Shown piece after piece: positions 25,051 through 33,159 of a stretch of DNA of 64,000 nt; the first letter of the stretch is position 1, and each line of letters opens with the position of its first letter. Location: NCBI GenBank assembly GCA_019637645.1, contig JAHBVH010000019.1, positions 1 to 64,000 on the forward strand. The letters are read 5' to 3'. The position numbers were made by a program, and so were the translations under genes. This DNA is from Caldilineaceae bacterium (GTDB lineage Bacteria; Chloroflexota; Anaerolineae; Caldilineales; Caldilineaceae). The notes beneath the pieces are model-generated. The model had not been told where the DNA came from, searched no databases, and was given only the letters and a program-made list of their open reading frames with translations.

Positions 25051-25833
25051 CTACAGCCAGTTTCGCCAAAGCCAAAGCAGTGGCGTCAGCAGTGCAAACA
25101 AGATGGGTTGGTGAATTAAGTAGATAGGGAGCGACCGCTCACCTAGCCAGCGCAAAGGCTGAAAATTCAGGTCTGACAGCGGCAAGGCAAAGCGCCGTTC
25201 CCCATTGGGATAGAGCAGGTTGCCCAGAAAGACACCAAGCAAGATGACGCCAAACCACGGAAGCAGCGGAAAGTAATCTACATAAAGATAGTTTCTCGGT
25301 TGAATACCCAACCACAACAACCATGGGCCAGCGATGGTGACCCCTTCTATCATACGGCCTACCCCAGAAAGGCCCAGCCACAGGAAAAGGTTAGCCCAGC
25401 GCAGTGTTAGTAGGGGGTAGGCCAGCACAGTCGCGCTGCCGATCAAGTGGAGAATGCCAAATTTCACAGCAAGCGCTGGCCCAAAGAAGAGCCAAGTCGC
25501 CACGGTGATCACCAATCCCCAACCGAAGACGCGCGCCCCACGCCAGAACAAGCGAGTGATGATCGCCCGTTCACTTTGCCCGCGCCGCCGCATAGCTCCT
25601 ACACTCAGGGTGAGCGAAACACCAACCAGCACTAGAAATGTCCCCGCGGTTGTACGCTGAAAGTAGAACCAAAATGGATTGGTAAAGATAGTGTCTGTCA
25701 CGCGGAAGTAGGAGAGATCATAGAGCAGGTGGTAGATCACCATCATCAGGATGGCGACACCGCGCAACAGATCTATCTCCCATAGCCGCGCTTGAGGCAG
25801 CGAGACCCCGTCAGGCGGTGGTTGTTGCATCAT
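25051..25833 (-). CDS. DUF1624/HGSNAT-like integral membrane protein
   Basis: The 260-residue protein has about seven hydrophobic helices. It begins with the family hallmark LWEIDLLRGVAILMMVIYHL, includes VSLTLSVGAMRRRGQSER, and ends with LGERSLPIYLIHQPILFALL. The family is related to membrane acyltransferases (heparan-alpha-glucosaminide N-acetyltransferase fold) and may acetylate envelope sugars; activity in bacteria is mostly unproved. AAGGAC precedes the tandem ATGATG. It heads the operon with the two-component system. Confidence 0.85.
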   Translation of the reverse strand: MMQQPPPDGVSLPQARLWEIDLLRGVAILMMVIYHLLYDLSYFRVTDTIFTNPFWFYFQRTTAGTFLVLVGVSLTLSVGAMRRRGQSERAIITRLFWRGARVFGWGLVITVATWLFFGPALAVKFGILHLIGSATVLAYPLLTLRWANLFLWLGLSGVGRMIEGVTIAGPWLLWLGIQPRNYLYVDYFPLLPWFGVILLGVFLGNLLYPNGERRFALPLSDLNFQPLRWLGERSLPIYLIHQPILFALLTPLLWLWRNWL

Positions 25834-26003
25834 TCATCAAGTCCTTTGCTAGCCGAGGCCATTGTCCAACAACACAAGACCAAAGCCGCGTAAGCCAATC
25901 TCAAGCGATCAGGTTGTATCGCCTGTGGCTGTTTTGTGGCGTACATGCCCTTTTTGCCAATGGCGCTAGGCGCGCTTATAGGTAGCGCGCTTCGGGCAGT
26001 CAG

Positions 26004-26600
26004 CTAGCCCGCGCGCAACCAATATTCCACATCGGGCAGGATCTGATCAGGGCCCGCATTATAGGGTAGTACTTCACGCAAATCACCGGCCCGGTCAATG
26101 ACGTAGAGCGCGGCGGTATGGTCGACTAGATAGCTGTCGGCGCTACCGGTCTGGGCATCACGCTTCGCGGCATAAACGCCAAAAGCTCCTTTGGCGGCTT
26201 CAAAGGCTTCACCTTCGACACGCACGCCATAGAACGCTGGGTTAAAGGTCTGAACATATTGCTTGATTTTATCAAGCGTATCCCGCTCTGGATCAACGGT
26301 GATAAAGACGACGGCAAAGGCCGAAGAGCGCTCGCCTAGCTTGGCACTAACCTGCTTGAGATCCGCCAATGTAAAGGGGCAAACATCCGGACAAAAAGTA
26401 TAGCCAAAGAAGAGCACCGTAATCTTTCCCCGCGTATCACTCAGCCGGAAAGGGGTACCATCATAGTTCGTACCCGTGAGATCATAGGCCGCAGTGGGCA
26501 CCTCAAAAACTGTGCCGTTAAGTTGGGGCCGCCGCGTACAGGCATTGGTTCCGATCAAGGTAAGCACAGCAAAGAGCAACCCAAGTTTGCGCAATTGCAT
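26004..26600 (-). CDS. SCO1/SenC-family copper chaperone or thiol oxidoreductase, lipoprotein-like
   Basis: From ATG 26600, preceded by AGGAGAAG, the protein is 198 residues; the frame is open upstream to 26723 without a ribosome site. A hydrophobic leader ends at GTNAC (C21), a likely though atypical lipid site. The SCO fold has FFGYTFCPDVCPFTLADL (C70, C74) and H161 (VDHTAALYV), the three copper ligands. SCO proteins load the CuA site of cytochrome oxidase or act as thiol chaperones. No oxidase gene is in view; the neighbour upstream is a YtkA-like membrane protein that often accompanies SCO. Confidence 0.92.
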   Translation of the reverse strand: MQLRKLGLLFAVLTLIGTNACTRRPQLNGTVFEVPTAAYDLTGTNYDGTPFRLSDTRGKITVLFFGYTFCPDVCPFTLADLKQVSAKLGERSSAFAVVFITVDPERDTLDKIKQYVQTFNPAFYGVRVEGEAFEAAKGAFGVYAAKRDAQTGSADSYLVDHTAALYVIDRAGDLREVLPYNAGPDQILPDVEYWLRAG

Positions 26601-26732
26601 GGTTAATTCTTCTCCTACGCATTCAAAGCTATTCGGCATTCGGCAAGGAATAGCAGACATCGACAGATGGAATAACGCGCCTAAGGAGCTAGCAAAAGGG
26701 CCGCTTTGCACTGACCGCTGCAACTTGCAACG

Positions 26733-26837
26733 TTAGAATCCCCGCACGGGTAATCGGTGAAAAGATGATGGGACTCGGGTCGCGGCCCCGCTGCAACAAG
26801 CAGCCAATGGCAACAGCAGGATAAGCAATCCCAGCAT
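26733..26837 (-). CDS. Possible tiny lipoprotein-like ORF, perhaps a frameshifted remnant
   Basis: An ATG at 26837 opens a 34-residue frame that begins MLGLLILLLPLAACCSG, a convincing lipoprotein leader, then runs into a stop. A neighbouring frame continues with protein-like sequence (DPSPIIFSPITRAGILTLQV) to about 26690. This suggests either a very small lipoprotein or a longer one broken by a frameshift. It sits between the YtkA-like and SCO genes. Confidence 0.25.
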   Translation of the reverse strand: MLGLLILLLPLAACCSGAATRVPSSFHRLPVRGF

Positions 26838-26843
26838 AGCAGC

Positions 26844-27440
26844 TTATGATGAATGGATACGAAGCGGCTTGGCGTTTTGACGGCGTGTGGCAGGCTGTTC
26901 GACGGCCTTGCGCTTGCCATGCAAGCGCCCGGCGAGGCTCAGCAAGAGCACCAAGGCAAAGCCACCAGCGACCATGCGCCAATTGACTTGACGCGTAGGC
27001 AAGACAGCAAAGTCAAAATTAGCATCGCCTGACCCCGCTGGGCCACTGACCCGAATCCGCGCCTGCCATTGCCCATCCGTCGGCATAGCAACATCGGTTT
27101 CATAATATTGCGGAAAAAGCGCTTGGTCACGCGTCGCAAAGCGGACGATGGTCGGCGCGGGCTGATCAAGCGCACCCAGGTGGATCTGCACCGTGGCATC
27201 CAACACAGGAATATCTAAGGTTGCGGCGCTGTCAGTCGCGGTGGCGGTGCCATTCACTTCGACAACAGCCACAGTAAAATGCATCTCCCCCACGCGTGGA
27301 GGCTCTGGCTGCGACCAAACAAAGAGACGATAAGGCCCAATCAGCACATTGGTTAACCGTGGCGTACCACCACCATGCGCTAGCCCAGGTCGCGGCCAAA
27401 GCAGCGCAAGGAGCAGAATGATCCCAATGAACTGCCTCAT
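26844..27440 (-). CDS. YtkA/FixH-like exported membrane protein
   Basis: The 198-residue protein has a signal peptide (residues 1-21, ending GLAHG). A beta-rich extracytoplasmic domain is followed by a C-terminal membrane segment (about 150-170) and a basic tail. The middle matches the pattern of YtkA-like domains: VGEMHFTVAVVEVNG, then PTDGQWQARIRVSGPAGSGD. These are frequent beside SCO and cytochrome oxidase or copper genes. Function is not established. AGGAGAAAG stands before the ATG. It probably shares a transcript with the L,D-transpeptidase 30 bases upstream and with the SCO gene. Confidence 0.7.
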   Translation of the reverse strand: MRQFIGIILLLALLWPRPGLAHGGGTPRLTNVLIGPYRLFVWSQPEPPRVGEMHFTVAVVEVNGTATATDSAATLDIPVLDATVQIHLGALDQPAPTIVRFATRDQALFPQYYETDVAMPTDGQWQARIRVSGPAGSGDANFDFAVLPTRQVNWRMVAGGFALVLLLSLAGRLHGKRKAVEQPATRRQNAKPLRIHSS

Positions 27441-27469
27441 GCCGCCGCTAACTTTCTCCTAGTAGGCTC

Positions 27470-28105
27470 TTATTCATGAACAATTACCAGCGTGGCAAGG
27501 CTCGGGTCGGCGGTCTTCTGCCAGATCGGTCCATTGTCTTGCCAAGTCGGGCCAGCCCAATAAAAGAGCCACTCGGCATCCTCATTCGTCATATTGACAC
27601 AGCCATGGCTCATCGGTTGACCAAAGTTGTTGTGCCAATAGGTTCCGTGAAAGGCATAGTCACCATGAAAATATTGCACCCACTCGACATTCGGGATATT
27701 GTAATAGCCATATTGAGGCGAGCCCCCCGACATCGTTTGGGTACGCACTTTCATGCGGATACGAAATTCGCCTTGGACAGTTGGCGTTGCGGGCAGCCCT
27801 GTGGAGACCACAAAGGTGCGTATTGCCTGTGTCCCTTCATACGCGACGACCCGCTGTTCACTGAGATCCACATCAATCCACTTTCCCGTTGTGGGTGGGA
27901 TGGTATATTCACCCTTCTCACCCACCTTAATCGTTGGCCCAAGGCGTGGGCCGGCTTGCAATAGGGGCAGGGGTGGTTTAACCACTGGCAACGCATCAAC
28001 CGTCGCTGGTTTTTCAACTTCTGCCCGGATCGTAGGGGTAACGGCGAACGTCGTCAGCCAGACAATGGAACCCATTACAAAACAAAAGACTACGCGCAAA
28101 CCCAT
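27470..28105 (-). CDS. L,D-transpeptidase (YkuD domain)
   Basis: Starting at ATG 28105, with AAGGAG six bases upstream, the protein is 211 residues; an ATG at 28132 in the same frame lacks a ribosome site. A signal peptide (1-28) is followed by a spacer and the YkuD domain (about 76-210). The catalytic motif includes H153 (FHGTYWHNN) and SHGCVNM (H167, C169). The enzyme would make 3-3 cross-links or anchor proteins in peptidoglycan outside the membrane. Confidence 0.92.
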   Translation of the reverse strand: MGLRVVFCFVMGSIVWLTTFAVTPTIRAEVEKPATVDALPVVKPPLPLLQAGPRLGPTIKVGEKGEYTIPPTTGKWIDVDLSEQRVVAYEGTQAIRTFVVSTGLPATPTVQGEFRIRMKVRTQTMSGGSPQYGYYNIPNVEWVQYFHGDYAFHGTYWHNNFGQPMSHGCVNMTNEDAEWLFYWAGPTWQDNGPIWQKTADPSLATLVIVHE

Positions 28106-28325
28106 GCCATACTCCTTGGCAAACATAAGCATCGGATCAAATCCTTCTGCTCGATGGATAAAAAAATTACTGAGGCAGAACGGATCGAGGGCCTACCCGA
28201 CCGACCATAGCCAAAATTTATAGAGGTAGGATGCACACCCTATCACGCTGTCAACTTTGCAAAATCTGCTCGCACGCGCAACGCGCGACCGGCGTCGGTC
28301 GTACGCGTTTATAGTGCGACAATAG

Positions 28326-28652
28326 TTAGCTTCGCTCTGGTGGAGGGTTGAGGATCTTACAGAAAGGGGAGAGGGGCAGCAGATCGACCAACGTATTCAC
28401 GTGGGTCAAGGACAATGCAGCTAGGTCAACGGTGAAGGGCAAGATGGCAGCCGGTTGTGGGTGACTATGCTCACGGTCACTATTGGTGCTTACATGAAAG
28501 ACACAGCGCTCGGGATTGGCCCATGCAGTAACACTACACTCGCCCACCACAGCAAATGATGTAAGGACAATGACCAACTGTGTCACCAACAACAGATATT
28601 GGAGCAGGTCAGATTTAGCAAGAATAGGACGCATCATACTTGAGCCTAGCAT
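28326..28652 (-). CDS. Small hypothetical exported or membrane protein
   Basis: The frame is at most 108 residues; ATG codons at its first, sixth and seventh positions are all possible starts. A hydrophobic stretch (LLQYLLLVTQLVIVLTSFAVV) could be a signal or anchor, followed by a Cys/His-bearing segment with HSHP. No family was recognised and no strong ribosome site is present. It lies upstream of, and on the same strand as, the L,D-transpeptidase. It may be a real small protein or a chance frame. Confidence 0.35.
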   Translation of the reverse strand: MLGSSMMRPILAKSDLLQYLLLVTQLVIVLTSFAVVGECSVTAWANPERCVFHVSTNSDREHSHPQPAAILPFTVDLAALSLTHVNTLVDLLPLSPFCKILNPPPERS

Positions 28653-28689
28653 GTGCAGATTCTACCACGGTGTAAACGAAAGGCCAATT

Positions 28690-28733
28690 GTCCAATATTC
28701 TTGTGTCCAAATTCTTGTGTCCAATATTCTTGA
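28690..28733. repeat. Three tandem imperfect 15-base repeats
   Basis: GTCCAATATTCTTGT (28690-28704), GTCCAAATTCTTGT (28705-28718) and GTCCAATATTCTTGA (28719-28733) stand head to tail in the AT-rich gap upstream of the polysaccharide deacetylase. Tandem sites ahead of a gene could bind a regulator or be slippage products. Confidence 0.7.
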
Positions 28734-28862
28734 GATGAGAATATAGCAGCTTTATGAATAGGGGGATTTGTTCCAAACAGCGAAATACGCTAGGCTAGTG
28801 GCTAAATAGCCGCGGAGCGGATCAGCTAGCCGGTGATTAAACCGCGAGAAAGCACCAACGCA

Positions 28863-29624
28863 ATGGACCAAACAATCAAAACACCCAGACAGTGGAAAGG
28901 GCGAAACGCTAGCATTCTATTACTCCTCTTGCTCTTCACCAGCATCGGCATCGGCGGTGCGGCCCTGTGGACTTATGCCAATTCCCGAACCACCCAATGG
29001 TTTGGCGCGCTCGTCCATCGCGTTGACCGCCCAGAGAAAGTTATCGCCCTCACCTTTGATGACGGCCCGACCCAATATTGGCCGGAAATTCAAGCTGTAT
29101 TAGCCGAAAAGCAAGTCAAAGCCACCTTTTATTTGGTCGGGGGAGAGATTGAAAAAGAGCAAGAGGTGGCGCGGCAGATCGTGGCCGCAGGGCACCAAGT
29201 GGGCAATCATAGCTACTCTCATCCCCGCTTTCTCTTGCGCACCTATGGGTTTGTCCAAGCCGAAATAGAAAAAACCAACAGCTTGCTGCGCGACATTGGC
29301 TATCAGGGCGAGATCACCTTTCGCCCACCCTATGGCAAAAAGCTCTTCTCCCTACCGCTCTACTTGAGCCAACACGATATTGTCACAGTCACGTGGGACG
29401 TTGAACCGGACACCTATCTGCCGCGCAATGCCTCACCCCAGGAGATCAGCACCTATATCAAAGCACAGGTGCAACCGGGCTCGATTATTTTGTTGCATCC
29501 CTGGTATGGCGCATCCAACAATACACGTGCGGCCATTGGCCTGATTATTGATGAACTGCACCAAGCAGGCTATCAATTTGCGCGCGTGGACGAACTGCTG
29601 AACCGCGCAGAAAAGCCTCGCTAA
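28863..29624 (+). CDS. Polysaccharide deacetylase (NodB domain), membrane anchored
   Basis: From ATG 28863 the protein is 253 residues. One membrane anchor (about 17-37) is followed by the NodB homology domain with TFDDGPT (D66, D67) and NHSYSHP (H116, H120), the metal triad of carbohydrate esterase family 4. RPPYGK and WDVEPDTY are further family motifs. It would remove N-acetyl groups from peptidoglycan or another cell-wall glycan. An in-frame GTG at 28833 gives a longer, less convincing start. Confidence 0.9.
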   Translation: MDQTIKTPRQWKGRNASILLLLLLFTSIGIGGAALWTYANSRTTQWFGALVHRVDRPEKVIALTFDDGPTQYWPEIQAVLAEKQVKATFYLVGGEIEKEQEVARQIVAAGHQVGNHSYSHPRFLLRTYGFVQAEIEKTNSLLRDIGYQGEITFRPPYGKKLFSLPLYLSQHDIVTVTWDVEPDTYLPRNASPQEISTYIKAQVQPGSIILLHPWYGASNNTRAAIGLIIDELHQAGYQFARVDELLNRAEKPR

Positions 29625-29768
29625 CCACTTCTCGGCACGCGGGGCCCCTTTTAGCGCATTTGCACCTTCCCCGCGTGATCCTTTATGATGACAGGCATCA
29701 GCTTCATTCAGAAGCGGCAAGTTCAATCTTGCTGATCGCGAACGATCATCGAGCAAAAGGAGAGACCA

Positions 29769-30707
29769 GTGACTAGCGCCAGCGATCCCGCCGCTTATGG
29801 GACAACCGTGACCAAGCCAGCTGATTTTGACGAATTTTGGCATGACGTTCTGGAACAGACCGCGGCAATTCCCCTCAACGCCACCATCACGCCGGTGCCC
29901 ATGCGCTCCACCCCAACGGTAGAGGTCTTTGAAGTACATTACGATAGCTTGGATCGAGTGCGGATCGCCGGTTGGTATTGCCTGCCACGTCAGCGGAGCC
30001 AGCCCTTGCCCGCCATGGTCGTCTACCCTGGCTATATTAGCGAACCCACCTTGCCCAAAGCCTATGCCACCAAAGGCTACGCGGCCTTTGGCGCGGCCCC
30101 GCGTGGTAAACTGCGCAGTAACCGCCAATACAACCCTGGCTACCCTGGCCTGCTCACCCACCATATAATCGACCGCCACAGCTATGCCTACAAGGGCTTT
30201 TATGCGGACGCGTGGCGGGTCATCGATTTCTTGGTCACGCAGCCCGCGGTTGATAGCACGCGTATCGGCATTCGCGGGGGCAGCCAAGGGGGTGCATTGA
30301 CCCTTCTCACCGCGGCAGTACGCCCCGAAATTGCTGCAGCCGCGGCTGGTGCGCCCTATTTGGCGGGCGTCATGGATGCCATTGCGTTGACCCATACCTA
30401 CCCCTATCAGGAGATCAACGACTATCTCCGTCAGCACCCGGCGAGTCGGGCCGCCATAGCCGAAACGTGGTCCTACTACGACTGTATGAACTTCGCCGAT
30501 CGCATTCACTGCCCCATTATTGTGAACATCGGCCTACAGGATAATGTCTGTCCACCCGAGACTGGCTATGCGCTTTTTGACCGGATCGCCGCCGTCGATA
30601 AAAAGTTATATGCTTATGACGGGTATGCCCATGATGCCAATAGCTATGCGCATGAGGCAATTGTAGATGCCTTTTTCCAAACACAGCTCCAGCCAGAAGC
30701 TAGCTAA
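29769..30707 (+). CDS. Acetylxylan esterase / cephalosporin-C deacetylase-like alpha/beta hydrolase (AXE1 family)
   Basis: The 312-residue protein uses a GTG start with AAAAGGAGAG just upstream. The AXE1 fold has the nucleophile elbow RGGSQGG (S172), D258 in GLQDNVCPP and H288 in DGYAHDA, a complete catalytic triad. FDEFWHDVL near the N-terminus and the oxyanion-region YPGY are typical. There is no signal peptide, so it acts on imported acetylated sugars or related esters. The next gene is a divergent paralogue 21 bases downstream. Confidence 0.88.
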   Translation: MTSASDPAAYGTTVTKPADFDEFWHDVLEQTAAIPLNATITPVPMRSTPTVEVFEVHYDSLDRVRIAGWYCLPRQRSQPLPAMVVYPGYISEPTLPKAYATKGYAAFGAAPRGKLRSNRQYNPGYPGLLTHHIIDRHSYAYKGFYADAWRVIDFLVTQPAVDSTRIGIRGGSQGGALTLLTAAVRPEIAAAAAGAPYLAGVMDAIALTHTYPYQEINDYLRQHPASRAAIAETWSYYDCMNFADRIHCPIIVNIGLQDNVCPPETGYALFDRIAAVDKKLYAYDGYAHDANSYAHEAIVDAFFQTQLQPEAS

Positions 30708-30728
30708 GCCTTTACGGGAAAACTCCGC

Positions 30729-31613
30729 ATGTTGCCGATCACACCGAAACCAACTGACTTTGACCAATACTGGACACAAACACAACAAGCCTTAGCCACG
30801 CTACCACCAGCCCCCGAGCTGACAGCCATGCCACTTCGCACCACCGACTTTGGCACCGTCTATGGCCTCCGGCTGACCAGTTTAGCTGCTTACCGCATCT
30901 TTGCCTACTACTGTGTTCCCCACGGTGCAGGCCCTTTTCCGGTGCTCTATCAGCTACCCAACTACGGGAGTGTCGTGCAGGTGCCGCCCTATGAAGAGCG
31001 CCAAAGCTACATTGCTGTCGCCCTTTGCCATCGCGGACAGCGCCTGGCCGATCAACCATTTGCCGCCAGCTACCCTGGCCTCTTGACCACTGCCATCGAT
31101 CAGCCCGAACAATACATCTACCGGGGAATTGTCGCCGACTGCCTCCGGGTCTTGGATTTTCTTGCCACACGGACAGAGGTCGATCAACAAAAGATTGCGG
31201 CGGTCGGCGGCGATCTGGCGCTGATCACCGCTGCGCTCCGTCCTCTAGTAGCGGCACTCTACTACACGCCTGGTTTCTTCTATGCGGCGGCGGCCCTGAT
31301 CCCACAAACGAGCGCTTATCCCAGCGAAGAGATCAATGATTATCTACGCACCTATCCTGACCGCGCAGCGCAGCTCTGGCAGACATTGGCCTACTATGAA
31401 CCGACCCATTTCGCCGCTCAAGTTCGGGCCACCCCCCGCGTTGTGATCAGCGAAGATGCCACCCGCACAGCCCCGCTATTGGCCGCTTTTGGCCGGCCTG
31501 TTGCAAGCTATGTCTCCGCGCATTCTGGGTATAAAGATGGTGTCGCCCAGGCCCGTTGGCTACATGACCACTTTGGATTGGGTGAACCGCTTTTGCCCGA
31601 ACATTGGCGCTAG
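30729..31613 (+). CDS. AXE1-like paralogue lacking the catalytic serine
   Basis: The 294-residue protein aligns with the preceding esterase along its whole length. Shared landmarks are FDQYWTQTQQ versus FDEFWHDVLE, ASYPGLLT versus PGYPGLLT, YRGIVADCLRVLDFLAT, and SEEINDYLR. The nucleophile elbow RGGSQGG has become VGGDLAL, so Ser is replaced by Asp (D162), and the two small residues after it are lost too. An Asp in SEDATRTAP may correspond to the triad Asp; the His region is shifted (SAHSGYKDG). It is probably a non-catalytic partner, regulator or binding protein. It has no good ribosome site and is likely translated with the first gene. Confidence 0.75.
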   Translation: MLPITPKPTDFDQYWTQTQQALATLPPAPELTAMPLRTTDFGTVYGLRLTSLAAYRIFAYYCVPHGAGPFPVLYQLPNYGSVVQVPPYEERQSYIAVALCHRGQRLADQPFAASYPGLLTTAIDQPEQYIYRGIVADCLRVLDFLATRTEVDQQKIAAVGGDLALITAALRPLVAALYYTPGFFYAAAALIPQTSAYPSEEINDYLRTYPDRAAQLWQTLAYYEPTHFAAQVRATPRVVISEDATRTAPLLAAFGRPVASYVSAHSGYKDGVAQARWLHDHFGLGEPLLPEHWR

Positions 31614-32581
31614 GCGCGGCTCCCACTCATCACGGACTCGACTACATCTAGCGTCTGTACCAACTGTGCCAAAACCTTTTCACGAACATTCCCTTGCCAT
31701 ACCCAATCTGGCTGCTCATCTTTGCCCCAGTACCAAGCAAAGCGACACCAATTCTGGAACGGGGCAAAGAGCTTCAATTGTTCAAGCATGTCGGTCGAGA
31801 ATGCCGCGCCCTGCTCCTCCTCATAGCCCGCTTGGATGGGTAGCCATTGCACCGAATCGACCAGAGAAGCCCATTGGAGCGTTGCCCCAAGCAGATAGAG
31901 GTCATTCCCCAACCGACTCATCTCGAAGTCGATAAAGCCCTGAAACTGCTCACCATCCACCAGCATATTGCCACCGTGAATATCGTCCACATGCATAAAG
32001 ACGGGACGGGCTAACACCGCGCTGCGGATGGCCTGGAGGTTGCGAATGGACGCATGCAAGGCAGGTTGGCTAATCTGATGGCGCAGCAACGCCGCGTGAC
32101 AAGTGGTCAGGATCTCATCATAATAGGCTGGGAAGCTCGTGCTCCAAAAGCTGTCCTGCGGTGCATAGGGATTCTGCCAATCGTCACCAGCCGTGGGCTT
32201 GGCGGCATAGGTTACCAGCCGCGCCAGCCCTACACCGACTTGGTGGTAGACGCCAGTCAGGGCGGCGGCAGAGAGGCTTTTCTGTGCCTGCCACAGCATT
32301 TGACCTGGCAACCGTTGCATGACCAAAATCTCTTCAGAGGGATAAGGATAGAGCTTGGGTACGACGCTGCTGGCGGCCAGCCATTGTAAGGCCCGTTCCT
32401 CCTGCCATCTTCTCGCTTTGCGAAAAAAGACCTTGAAGACAATCGGCTCGCCAGCGCGTTCGCCATAGAGAACCCGATTGGTTGCACTCTGGATCGGGGT
32501 GTCGTCCCAGAGTTGCAGCTCGTCATGGGCGGCGATAAAGTGCCGTACCCGCTCTTGTGCTGTTACAAGTAGGTGATCCAC
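31610..32581 (-). CDS. Aminoglycoside phosphotransferase (APH)/choline kinase-family protein
   Basis: A GTG start at 32581, preceded by AAGGAG at eight bases, gives 323 residues; the frame is open to an ATG at 32614 with no ribosome site. The kinase core shows HVDDIHGGNMLVDG (the HxDxxxxN catalytic loop) and GFIDFEMSRLGNDLYLLG (the metal Asp in place of DFG). Family members phosphorylate small molecules such as aminoglycosides, homoserine or thioribose; the substrate is not evident and drug resistance should not be assumed. Its stop overlaps the stop of the converging AXE1 paralogue by four bases. Confidence 0.82.
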   Translation of the reverse strand: MDHLLVTAQERVRHFIAAHDELQLWDDTPIQSATNRVLYGERAGEPIVFKVFFRKARRWQEERALQWLAASSVVPKLYPYPSEEILVMQRLPGQMLWQAQKSLSAAALTGVYHQVGVGLARLVTYAAKPTAGDDWQNPYAPQDSFWSTSFPAYYDEILTTCHAALLRHQISQPALHASIRNLQAIRSAVLARPVFMHVDDIHGGNMLVDGEQFQGFIDFEMSRLGNDLYLLGATLQWASLVDSVQWLPIQAGYEEEQGAAFSTDMLEQLKLFAPFQNWCRFAWYWGKDEQPDWVWQGNVREKVLAQLVQTLDVVESVMSGSRA

Positions 32582-33159
32582 AAAACACGCTCCTTCGTTG
32601 TAAAAACGGTTCATACAGGGTATTGGTTAGGGCGTCAACAGCACAAACAAATAAAAAAGGCGGCGTGCTTTCAACCCATCGCAGGGAATACTCCCTGCGG
32701 ATAGGCCAAAAACACCCCGCCTTTGCTTTATGCCGCGCTTGGTGTGCCGTGACAACGACAACGATTCAATTGCACCATTATTTTACAATGTCATCATCTC
32801 TTCGGCAAATAGTATGCGGCATATTACTTCCACCGACGACATTACTTCTGTTCACAAGTAGCCAACAGTCCATAGTTATAACTCACTGCATGTATGTAAG
32901 CTAGATTATAGTACAAAAATTTGGCAATCTATATACTCCTATTGCTGTAGACCATTGAGCATATACAGCATCTATCCTGCTAATCTTTGGATCAACCAAG
33001 CGTGACAACTAAACGCCAGGAGCACGACCAAAGGGCGGGATGGCTTTTTCGCCAATACCCCCATCCTATACAGACAACGCTACCCGGACAACGCACCCTT
33101 CTTCACTGCACTTTCGCTACCCAACCATTGGGCCCCCCACGCAAGGACAACGCCCAGCA
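32582..33159. other. 578-base non-coding gap between divergent genes
   Basis: The gap separates the APH-like gene from the cyclase-AAA-TPR gene. Its first part contains the nested hairpin described at 32656-32724. From about 32760 to 32980 it is AT-rich and probably holds the promoters. No coding sequence is supported; the frame open before 33160 lacks a ribosome site and family similarity. Confidence 0.55.
32656..32724. other. Nested stem-loop, possible structured RNA or terminator
   Basis: Outer arms AAAGGCGG (32656-32663) and CCGCCTTT (32717-32724) are extended inward by GTG/CAC and TTT/AAA pairs with single mismatches. Inside lies an independent perfect hairpin, CGCAGGGA (32680-32687) with TCCCTGCG (32692-32699) around a four-base loop. 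Such a two-tier fold could be a leader RNA of the APH-like gene (minus strand, start 32581) or a transcription stop. Confidence 0.5.

Noticed and set aside
28833..28862. GTG start for the NodB deacetylase
   Set aside because: The ATG at 28863 gives a normal basic head followed by the membrane anchor; the GTG adds only ten residues without a ribosome site.
29433..30509. A 358-codon open frame on the minus strand
   Set aside because: It lies opposite the AXE1 esterase, which has a complete catalytic triad; the antisense translation has no recognisable family.
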